A stretch of 5,345 nt of DNA from Nitrospinae bacterium CG22_combo_CG10-13_8_21_14_all_47_10 (lineage in GTDB: Bacteria; Nitrospinota; Nitrospinia; Nitrospinales; VA-1), in NCBI GenBank assembly GCA_002786505.1, contig PCTK01000144.1, positions 1 to 5,345 on the forward strand. The letters run 5' to 3'. This document shows, one piece after another, positions 1 through 5,345 of the stretch (positions are counted from its first letter, which is position 1; every line of letters begins with the position of its first letter). The position numbers and the translations under genes were made by a program. The notes beneath the pieces were generated by a model. That model did not search any database, was not told the origin of the DNA, and worked only from the letters and a program-made list of their open reading frames with translations.

Positions 1-1
1 G

Positions 2-1072
2 AGCGTTGAAGGCCGGTTTAAAGCTGGTAGTCAATATGTGTTTGAGAGCCCTGACTTTCATAAAGATTTCGACAGTGAATTGGAATTGCGCCTGGGCCTG
101 CTTGGAAAATTGATCAAAAAAGAAGGATGGGTTCTTGATTATGAATTGTCTGCCGATGCGAAACAGGCAGATGGCCCGAGTGTGCAGTCGAGGCTTCGCC
201 GGGAAACGGATATAGATTTTTTTCGTGCCTGGTTGCGTCTGGATAATGGGAGTTTCAAAATCAGGGGTGGGCGACAAAAAATTCTTTTTGGTTCTGGAAC
301 CATATATCGCCCATTGGGACTTTTTGATACCCGGGATGTGACCGGTGTTGTTCCTGAGACCCGGGGGGTGGATGGGGTCCGCATTACCCAGTTCCCGTCT
401 GAAACCACTCTTGTTGAAGGGTGGGTGGTGCCGGCGAAAAAAGACAGTGCATTGATAGTGGGTATGCGCGGAGAAATGTTGGTGGAAGGTGTTGAAGCGG
501 GCGCTGTATTTCAGTATCACCCCGAATCTGATCTGGAAGATTTACCTGGGTTTGATCAGGAAATGGTGCAGATGGGATATCATATAAAAGGAGAAAAGGA
601 ATTTGGTTTTTGGAATGAAAGCCGTTTGGATATGGAAATTCAGCCCTCATCTCCGGTTCGATTCGATACGGTTTTTGGAACGGACTACACTTTTAATGTC
701 GGTGAGGGGTTGCATGTTTTGGTGGAGTATTTTTTCACTACCCGGCAAAAGGATTTTACTTTGCTCGACGCGAAGGGACAACGTACCTTTCAGCAAATTG
801 GTCTTTCTTTCGATCAGCCGATAGGGATAGATATTAAGTGGCAGTTATTCGGGCTTTATGATTTGCGGGATAAAAGTTTTCAGTGGGTTCCTCAAATTGA
901 ATATGCGCTGACCGACACTTTGTTCCTCTATGCTCATGGGCGGGTGGGAGGCACTGTGAAGACGGGGAAAAAAGATGGACGGTTATTTCGCAAAACCGAC
1001 GTTTTTAACGGGACCGAATCTTTTGTGGGGTTGACACTGGTGAATTATTTTTCGGGGACGCTTTTAAAATGA
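2..1072 (+). CDS. Outer-membrane beta-barrel (porin-like) protein, 5' end missing
   Basis: The reading frame is open from base 2 to the TGA at 1070-1072. The GTG at 38 is therefore only the first start-like codon inside a gene that begins outside the window. About 356 codons are visible and no signal peptide is in view. The translation is dominated by short alternating hydrophobic/polar stretches with aromatic residues and charged turns, as in outer-membrane beta barrels. Examples are the segments around GGRQKILFGSG, LHVLVEYFFTTRQ, WQLFGLYDLRD and the terminal SFVGLTLVNYF. A GRQ-x-x-x-(F/W)-G-x-G strand followed by an RPLGLFDTRD turn recalls the GRQ strand of DUF1302/alginate-export-like porins, but I cannot assign a family firmly. 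The gene overlaps the ABC ATPase start by 4 bases, so it belongs to the same operon. It may be the outer-membrane end of the transport route encoded downstream; that role is inference. Confidence 0.8.
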   Translation, partial: SVEGRFKAGSQYVFESPDFHKDFDSELELRLGLLGKLIKKEGWVLDYELSADAKQADGPSVQSRLRRETDIDFFRAWLRLDNGSFKIRGGRQKILFGSGTIYRPLGLFDTRDVTGVVPETRGVDGVRITQFPSETTLVEGWVVPAKKDSALIVGMRGEMLVEGVEAGAVFQYHPESDLEDLPGFDQEMVQMGYHIKGEKEFGFWNESRLDMEIQPSSPVRFDTVFGTDYTFNVGEGLHVLVEYFFTTRQKDFTLLDAKGQRTFQQIGLSFDQPIGIDIKWQLFGLYDLRDKSFQWVPQIEYALTDTLFLYAHGRVGGTVKTGKKDGRLFRKTDVFNGTESFVGLTLVNYFSGTLLK

Positions 1073-1779
1073 GCGGAACTTTAATCACACTCGAACGGGT
1101 GTGCAAAGTGTATCGGGTAGGGGAAGAAAACTTCACCGCGTTGAACGATGTCAGTATGGAGGTGGGTAATGGGGCTTTCATGTCCTTTGTCGGCCCCTCT
1201 GGTTCGGGAAAAACCACCTTGTTGAATTTAATTGGTGGTTTGGATCGCCCAACGACCGGCAACGTCCTTTTCAAGGGAACCAATCTCGCAACCATGAGTC
1301 GGGAGAAGCTGGCGGCATACCGCAGGGAAAATATTGGTTTCATTTTCCAAACTTATAACCTGCTACCGGTCTATTCGGTTTATGAAAATGTTCTTTTCCC
1401 GTTAATCCTGAACGGACAGGAAGAAAGCCATGTCCGGGAACGGGTTGAGGAGATGGTTGTCAAGGTAGGCCTGAAAGATCAGATCAATAAAAAACCGGCA
1501 CAATTGTCGGGTGGGCAATGCCAAAGGGTGGCGATTGCCAGGGCATTGGTTAAAGACCCCCTCTTGATTCTTGCGGATGAACCGACCGCTAACCTGGACT
1601 CCGAAAACTCGGCCCAGATTCTGGAGTTGATGCGGGAACTCAACCATGAGTTTAAAGCCGCGGTGATTTTTTCTACCCATGATGAAAGGGTAACTAGATA
1701 TATTCGGCGTGAAGTCCGACTGGAGGACGGCAGGATAAGCTGGGACAAGCGTAGAAATGGAACGGAGATAGAATCTTGA
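1069..1779 (+). CDS. ABC transporter ATP-binding protein, LolD/MacB family
   Basis: This 236-residue ATPase hydrolyses ATP on the cytoplasmic face to drive the permease pair encoded next. All ABC motifs are visible: Walker A GPSGSGKTT (residues 42-50), Q-loop Q94 in GFIFQTYNLLP, signature LSGGQ (146-150), Walker B LILADE (166-171), D-loop NLDS (175-178) and switch His204 in FSTHDE. The length and the GFIFQ..NLLP...V.ENV..PL pattern are typical of the LolD/MacB/FtsE group that works with FtsX-type permeases, not of importers. The residue after LSGGQ is Cys151, where Gln is usual. The ATG lies in an ATGA overlap with the barrel gene, with a GGGGA at 1054-1058 as a plausible ribosome binding site. 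The stop overlaps the next start. The family call is firm. The choice between Lol-like and MacB-like function rests on the neighbours, which favour Lol-like. Confidence 0.96.
   Translation: MSGTLITLERVCKVYRVGEENFTALNDVSMEVGNGAFMSFVGPSGSGKTTLLNLIGGLDRPTTGNVLFKGTNLATMSREKLAAYRRENIGFIFQTYNLLPVYSVYENVLFPLILNGQEESHVRERVEEMVVKVGLKDQINKKPAQLSGGQCQRVAIARALVKDPLLILADEPTANLDSENSAQILELMRELNHEFKAAVIFSTHDERVTRYIRREVRLEDGRISWDKRRNGTEIES
1764..1767 (+). promoter_or_regulatory. Ribosome binding site supporting a TTG start
   Basis: GGAG lies 8 bases before the TTG at 1776. No ATG or GTG start in this frame would keep the first membrane helix intact, so this site supports the TTG as the start of the first permease. 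Confidence 0.65.
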
Positions 1780-2945
1780 ACTGGGATATCGCCAATAAAA
1801 ATTTCTACCGCCAGGGCTTGCGGGCTTTTCTGAATGTGCTGGTGACGGCACTTTCCATCATCGCTCTTATTTTCATGTTGTCTTTGTTAAACGGATTTCA
1901 GGCGCAGGCGACACGGAATATGGTATTGACCGATGTCGGCGGCGGTCATTACCGGGTTCCCGGACTTGATATCCTCACCCCAACGGAGTGGGAAGACCAT
2001 ACCATGCCGGTGCCGCAAATTTTTGGGGTTCTCCCTGAAACAGACAAGGCTGAAGTATTAATTCAGCAAGGTCAGCTTTATCCTAACCGCCGATTATTTC
2101 CGGTGCAGTTGCGTGGAATTGAAATGCACCAATCCCTTCTTGATTTGCCATTGGCAGGATTGAAATCCTATGGCGACAAGCCAGAGGATGTGATTCCGGC
2201 TGTGGTGGGTGTCAAAATGGCCCGCAAAGCGCATTTAAAAAAAGGCGATACGGTGGTTTTGAAATGGCGCGATAAGGGCGGTGCGGTGGATGCCCGCGAT
2301 GTTTTGATTGTGGATGTGGGAGACATTATTAATCCGCGGATTGATGATGGCGTGGTCTGGTTACGGTTGGATCATTTGCGATCCATGACAGATCGTGCAG
2401 GGGAAGTGAGTTGGGTGACAGTGCGTCAATATTTGGGAACGGTGGAGGGATTTGAGTTTCATGGCTTGGATTTGTTGATGGCTGACTTGCTGGCCCTTTT
2501 GCGTCAGGATCGTATCAATTCAAAAATCCTTTGGGGAATATTAATGGTCCTGGTCTGCACGAGTGTGTTCAACACGCAGATCCTGAATATTTTTAAACGG
2601 CAAAAAGAAATTGGCACCCTGATGGCTCTCGGCATGGAGCCAGGAAGGATCGTGAGGATATTTACCCTGGAGGGTGTGCTCGCGGCTTTGTGGGCCTTGA
2701 TGTTGGCGGCGTTGCTGGGTGTGCCTTTTTTTATCTGGTTTCAGGGAGTCGGGTTTGATGTGTCACATTTAAGTGAAGCTTCTTTCCCTATCAGGGAAAC
2801 GATTTATCCTGATTACCAGCCGCGGGAAATTTTTGTTTCGGTTCTCATTGTGCTGGCTTTGATCATCGCTTCCGCCTGGGTGCCGGTGAAAAAAATCAGT
2901 CGACTGGACCCGACCCTGGCCTTGCGGGGGAGGGCAATCACTTGA
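1776..2945 (+). CDS. FtsX-like (LolC/E-type) ABC permease, first subunit
   Basis: This is a 389-residue inner-membrane permease with the LolC/LolE/MacB layout. It has a short cytoplasmic N-terminus (NKNFYRQGLR), TM1 at about 18-40, a large periplasmic domain of about 210 residues, TM2 at about 252-272, TM3 at about 298-322 and TM4 at about 352-370. After TM2 comes the family's cytoplasmic coupling segment RQKEIGTLMALG (275-286). The C-terminal DPTLALRG is also family-typical. The length matches LolC/LolE. The start is TTG in a TTGA overlap with the ATPase stop, backed by GGAG upstream; the next in-frame ATG (residue 34) would cut TM1. It probably pairs with the second permease to release a membrane-anchored substrate to the periplasm. 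The substrate is not visible from sequence; a MacB-like efflux role is less likely because no adaptor (HlyD/MacA) gene is present. Confidence 0.92.
   Translation: MNWDIANKNFYRQGLRAFLNVLVTALSIIALIFMLSLLNGFQAQATRNMVLTDVGGGHYRVPGLDILTPTEWEDHTMPVPQIFGVLPETDKAEVLIQQGQLYPNRRLFPVQLRGIEMHQSLLDLPLAGLKSYGDKPEDVIPAVVGVKMARKAHLKKGDTVVLKWRDKGGAVDARDVLIVDVGDIINPRIDDGVVWLRLDHLRSMTDRAGEVSWVTVRQYLGTVEGFEFHGLDLLMADLLALLRQDRINSKILWGILMVLVCTSVFNTQILNIFKRQKEIGTLMALGMEPGRIVRIFTLEGVLAALWALMLAALLGVPFFIWFQGVGFDVSHLSEASFPIRETIYPDYQPREIFVSVLIVLALIIASAWVPVKKISRLDPTLALRGRAIT
2929..2933 (+). promoter_or_regulatory. Ribosome binding site supporting a second TTG start
   Basis: GGAGG sits within a G-rich run at 2926-2934, 8 bases before the TTG at 2942. 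It lies inside the end of the first permease gene and supports re-initiation at the TTGA overlap. Confidence 0.7.
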
Positions 2946-4231
2946 TCCGATTTTGGTTTCGAGGGCTGATGCGTGACAAATCCCGTTTCCTGTTTCCGTT
3001 TACGGTGGTGGCGGTGGGAGTAGCTTTGGTGGTGGCTTTGGTTGGCTTCATGGAAGGGGTATTCATGGGCATGATCGACATGACGGCCAATCTCGACTCC
3101 GGCCATTTGCGACTGGTGAACAAACCCTTTTACGATGAAGAGCATTTGCGCCCGTTGGATCGTGCTCTTGCCAACCAACGCGAAACTCATGACTGGCTGG
3201 TGAAAGACTCTGAAGTGGACTGGTCGCCAAGGATCCGCTGGGGAGCGATTCTGGATGTCCCCGATGAAAAGGGGGAAACCCGCTCACAAACCCCGGTGGT
3301 GGGTATGGGGCTGGATTTGAAGTCGCCAAACTCCAGGGAGATAGAGAGGTTGCGCTTGAAAGCCTCCCTGGTTGAGGGGGAACTCCCTAAGGGATTCAAT
3401 GAAATGCTGATGGGGGATCAACTGGCAGAGGTCCTTGGGGTTTCAGTGGGGCAGTCTGTCACGTTGCTCGGCCAGTCTTTCGATGGCGGGATGGTGGCTG
3501 ATAATTATCGGGTCGCAGGTCTCGTCCGGTTCGGAGTCTCCGCCATGGATAAAAAAATGGTGCTGATTGACCTGGCTGACGCGCAGAACACTTTTTATCT
3601 GGACGATATGGTCACGGACTGGTTGGGTTATTTTCCACCCAGTACAGAGTTAGACGATTATGAAGAAGTCAAAAGAAGTATGCGCATGGCTCTGGCGGAT
3701 TGGGCACCGCCAAAAGACTGGGCCAAAGACGATGTCCCCATCGTGCTTAGCATTCGCGACCAGCAGAACATTGGGGCGATCATGGATAAGTTCCGGGTCA
3801 TTAAAGGATTTGTGGTGGGAATTTTCACCTTTCTCATGGTGCTTGTGCTTTGGAATGCCGGTATTCTCAGCGGTATTCACCGCTATGGAGAAATGGGGTT
3901 ACGCCTGGCTTTTGGCGAACCACATTGGAAGTTGATAGTTAGTTTGGCAATTGAAGGGCTGTGGATCGGGATTCTTGGCTCGGCGGCCGGGTCGTTACTG
4001 GGGGGCTCGTTTGCCTGGTACCTTCAAGAAGTGGGATTAAATATGGGCGACAGTTTCGCCCAGTCGGGGCTGATGATCAACGATGTGGTGCGGGCGCGTG
4101 TGACGGTCGGCGGATTTATCCAGGGCATAGTGCCCGGCCTTTTCGCCAGTGTCGCCGGGACCCTTTTTGCCAGCATGGCGATCTTTAAACGGTCGGAAGC
4201 CAACTTGTTCCGCGAACTGGAGGCGGGGTAA
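2942..4231 (+). CDS. FtsX-like ABC permease, second and divergent subunit
   Basis: This 429-residue permease has the same topology as its neighbour. A basic N-terminus (FRGLMRDKSR) leads to TM1 at about 16-37, a periplasmic domain of about 250 residues, TM2 at about 289-309, TM3 at about 331-356 and TM4 at about 391-414. The coupling segment HRYGEMGLRLAFGE (around 313-326) keeps the R-x-x-E-x-G core but departs from the usual continuation to AlGa. The periplasmic part holds the conserved later half of such domains (LGVSVGQSVTLLG, then YRVAGLVRFG). The two permeases differ clearly in sequence, which suggests a LolC+LolE-like heterodimer served by the single ATPase. The start is TTG in a TTGA overlap with a GGAGG upstream. 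The LolA-like gene follows after 3 bases. The family is clear; the partner assignment is inferred from position. Confidence 0.9.
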   Translation: MIRFWFRGLMRDKSRFLFPFTVVAVGVALVVALVGFMEGVFMGMIDMTANLDSGHLRLVNKPFYDEEHLRPLDRALANQRETHDWLVKDSEVDWSPRIRWGAILDVPDEKGETRSQTPVVGMGLDLKSPNSREIERLRLKASLVEGELPKGFNEMLMGDQLAEVLGVSVGQSVTLLGQSFDGGMVADNYRVAGLVRFGVSAMDKKMVLIDLADAQNTFYLDDMVTDWLGYFPPSTELDDYEEVKRSMRMALADWAPPKDWAKDDVPIVLSIRDQQNIGAIMDKFRVIKGFVVGIFTFLMVLVLWNAGILSGIHRYGEMGLRLAFGEPHWKLIVSLAIEGLWIGILGSAAGSLLGGSFAWYLQEVGLNMGDSFAQSGLMINDVVRARVTVGGFIQGIVPGLFASVAGTLFASMAIFKRSEANLFRELEAG

Positions 4232-4234
4232 AAA

Positions 4235-4990
4235 ATGCCTGCGATGAAAAATAAAATTGCCTCGGCCCTGATTTATCTTTTTTTGTTTGTTGTGCCCGCT
4301 TTCGCGGAGGAGATCAACGCACAAAAATTGCTGGAGCAGGTGGACGACAACTTATGGGCCAATACAAAATTTATATCAGGACGACTCATCATCGACAACG
4401 GTCGAAAAGTGCGCACCCTGACTCAGGACTCGTGGATGGAAGGCGTGGACCGTTCTTACAGCCATTACAAATCGCCAGCCCGTGAAAAGGGTACGAAAAT
4501 GCTCAAAATCGGTGGCCAACTGTGGATGTACACCCCGCGTACGGACCGGAAAATATTGATCGCCGGGCATCTTCTCAGGCAGTCGATGATGGGGAGCGAC
4601 CTCTCTTATGAAGATATGATGGAAGACCATAAGTTAAGCCATTCTTATTCCGCGACTCTGGAAGCCTTCGAGGAATTTGGCGGCATTAACTGCGCCGTTC
4701 TTCATCTTGTCGCGCGGGACAAGGAAACTACCTACCAGACCCGCAAGGCCTGGATTGACCCTGATAAACACATTGTTTTGAAAGAGGAACGGTTTGCTAA
4801 AAGTGGAAAACTGTTAAAAAGGATTGAATTCAGGGATTACGGGAAAATCGATCACCGCCTGTTTCCCCGCACCATGGTCTTTCGCGATATGTTGAAGGAA
4901 GGTACCCAGACCACCTACAAGTTTGATGTCATCGAATTTGATGTCGAAATCCCGGAAAAATATTTCTCCCAGAGTATTCTGAAAAGGTGA
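4235..4990 (+). CDS. Periplasmic outer membrane lipoprotein-sorting protein (LolA-like fold)
   Basis: This 251-residue secreted protein has a signal peptide: MPAMKNK, a hydrophobic core, then PAFA before E25, with probable cleavage after Ala24. The mature part resembles the LolA-like family annotated 'outer membrane lipoprotein-sorting protein' (PF17131-type). Its hallmarks are KGTKMLKIGGQLWMY, PRTDRKILIAGH and the strongly conserved MMGSDLSYEDMM (118-129). These are followed by YQTRKAWIDPDKHIVLKEE and a closing IPEKYFS. Such proteins have an open half-barrel that shields an acyl or lipid group. One Cys (153) remains in the mature form, so no internal disulfide is expected. A GGAGG at 4219-4223 lies 11 bases before the ATG; a start at Met4 would be about 20 bases away and is less likely. 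Its place directly after the two permeases suggests it accepts their substrate. It is longer than classical LolA (about 200 residues), so lolA is not assigned. Confidence 0.92.
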   Translation: MPAMKNKIASALIYLFLFVVPAFAEEINAQKLLEQVDDNLWANTKFISGRLIIDNGRKVRTLTQDSWMEGVDRSYSHYKSPAREKGTKMLKIGGQLWMYTPRTDRKILIAGHLLRQSMMGSDLSYEDMMEDHKLSHSYSATLEAFEEFGGINCAVLHLVARDKETTYQTRKAWIDPDKHIVLKEERFAKSGKLLKRIEFRDYGKIDHRLFPRTMVFRDMLKEGTQTTYKFDVIEFDVEIPEKYFSQSILKR

Positions 4991-5125
4991 GGGTGGATTA
5001 ATAATGCGTCCGAACATGGGAATACTCATCTCTACCTGACGCGGGAAGGTGAGAAGCCAGTTATTTTTGCCATCCTTCATGAACGCATGGATACGCTGGA
5101 ACGGATCAAGAGTCGCCTTGCATAA
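4991..5125 (+). pseudogene. C-terminal remnant of a RelE/ParE-type toxin gene
   Basis: Directly after the TGA of the LolA-like gene, the same frame stays open for 44 codons to the TAA at 5123-5125. It has no ATG, GTG or TTG before an internal Met late in the frame. The translation includes THLYLTREGEKP, VIFAILHERMD and LERIKSRLA. This matches the end of ParE/RelE-superfamily toxins: a hairpin of two strands, the near-invariant (V/I)LHxRMD, then a short helix ending in RL. Full ParE-type toxins are about 95-105 residues, so only the last 40% or so would be left. No antitoxin gene is visible. I read it as a decayed fragment left by recombination or deletion upstream. The alternative is a chance open frame, but the LHERMD motif in register makes that less likely. 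Confidence 0.6.
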
Positions 5126-5148
5126 TAAAGTTTTAAAATCTCCACTGT

Positions 5149-5177
5149 TTGACAAGCTCGCCCTGCAAGTTTAAACT
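5149..5177 (+). promoter_or_regulatory. Sigma70-type promoter for the downstream small gene
   Basis: A perfect -35 TTGACA (5149-5154) is followed by an optimal 17-base spacer and a -10 TAAACT (5172-5177, 4 of 6 matches to TATAAT). Transcription would start near 5184, giving a leader of about 35 bases before the ATG at 5220. It gives the small gene its own promoter, independent of the operon to its left. Confidence 0.6.
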
Positions 5178-5178
5178 T
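5167..5178. repeat. Perfect 12-base palindrome overlapping the -10 element
   Basis: AAGTTTAAACTT is its own reverse complement and covers the proposed -10 box. A dimeric regulator bound here would block the promoter, so it is a candidate operator. The symmetry stops at the flanking bases and the site is AT-rich, so chance is possible. Confidence 0.35.
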
Positions 5179-5207
5179 AGTGAATAACCCAGCTTTATTA
5201 ATTTATC

Positions 5208-5213
5208 AGGAGG
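5208..5213 (+). promoter_or_regulatory. Consensus Shine-Dalgarno site
   Basis: AGGAGG, extended to AGGAGGT, ends 6 bases before the ATG at 5220. It is the best ribosome binding site in the window and strongly supports that start. Confidence 0.85.
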
Positions 5214-5219
5214 TGCTTT

Positions 5220-5345
5220 ATGAAGATCATAAAGAAGCCAGCAGACTTTGTGGTGAAGCAACTGCAAAGCAAACGTTATCATGTGAAAAAGCAGGATAAC
5301 AAAAAAGCCTATAACCGAGAGAGTGCCAAAAAGGAATTCAGGAGT
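5220..5345 (+). CDS. Small, highly basic protein of unknown function, 3' end missing
   Basis: From the ATG at 5220 the frame is open for 42 codons to the window edge. The visible part starts MKIIKKPADFVVKQLQ and continues through KRYHVKKQDNKKAYNRE to KKEFRS. It has 11 Lys and 3 Arg against 4 acidic residues, no hydrophobic segment and no signal peptide, which suggests a cytoplasmic nucleic-acid- or ribosome-binding protein. The first 16 or so residues could form a short amphipathic helix, followed by a basic tail. It has its own promoter and a strong ribosome binding site, so it is probably well expressed. I do not recognise the family. The pattern L-x-x-K-R...V-K-K...K-K-A-Y-N-R faintly resembles the basic part of ribosome-rescue factor ArfA, but that is too weak for a name. 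Confidence 0.65.
   Translation, partial: MKIIKKPADFVVKQLQSKRYHVKKQDNKKAYNRESAKKEFRS

Noticed and set aside
38..40. GTG as the true start of the beta-barrel gene
   Set aside because: The frame is open upstream to base 2 with barrel-like sequence, and a secreted barrel needs a signal peptide that is absent after this codon. The gene is cut by the window edge.
3650..4324. Further open frames in other frames or on the minus strand inside the second permease and the start of the LolA-like gene
   Set aside because: They are overlaps of genes with clear family motifs and show no motifs of their own.
4988..5125. Read-through or selenocysteine at the TGA, joining the LolA-like protein to the toxin-like tail
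   Set aside because: The LolA-like protein already ends with its family-typical IPEKYFS close to the expected length, and no recoding hairpin is evident. Sharing a frame has a one in three chance.
4991..5148. A Rho-independent terminator after the operon
   Set aside because: The best inverted repeat found (GAAGG near 5045 with CCTTC near 5085) has a long loop and no following T-run. Operon termination is not visible.
4814..5155. A 113-codon minus-strand open frame spanning the end of the LolA-like gene and the toxin remnant
   Set aside because: It lies opposite a clear conserved coding sequence, its translation has no recognisable features, and no ribosome binding site or promoter stands out.

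Overview
The window comes from a Gram-negative (diderm) bacterium. It encodes an outer-membrane-type beta barrel, a periplasmic LolA-like protein with a signal peptide, and a Lol/MacB-type inner-membrane ABC transporter. GC content looks close to 50% by eye, and nothing fixes the phylum. A marine proteobacterial or Nitrospinota-like source would fit, but that is a guess.

Positions 1-4990 hold one tightly packed plus-strand operon of five genes. They are the 3' part of a beta-barrel protein gene (open at the left edge), an ABC ATPase, two different FtsX-type permeases and a LolA-like lipoprotein-sorting protein. The first three junctions are 4-base stop/start overlaps (ATGA, TTGA, TTGA) and the fourth is a 3-base gap, so the genes are probably transcribed together and translationally coupled. 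Both permeases appear to start at TTG, each with a well-placed Shine-Dalgarno sequence.

The parts fit together as an envelope export line. The ATPase powers a heterodimeric permease that extracts a lipid-anchored or hydrophobic substrate from the inner membrane. The LolA-like protein carries it across the periplasm, and the barrel receives or displays it at the outer membrane. This parallels LolCDE-LolA, with a barrel where LolB would be expected. The individual families are recognisable; the joint pathway and its substrate are inference.

Positions 4991-5125 carry an open but start-less reading frame whose translation looks like the C-terminal half of a RelE/ParE-type toxin, probably a decayed gene remnant. 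Positions 5126-5219 hold a good sigma70-type promoter (TTGACA, 17-base spacer, TAAACT) whose -10 lies inside a perfect 12-base palindrome. A strong AGGAGG ribosome binding site follows. These serve a small, very basic protein that starts at 5220 and runs off the right edge. No RNA genes, CRISPR arrays or insertion sequences were seen.
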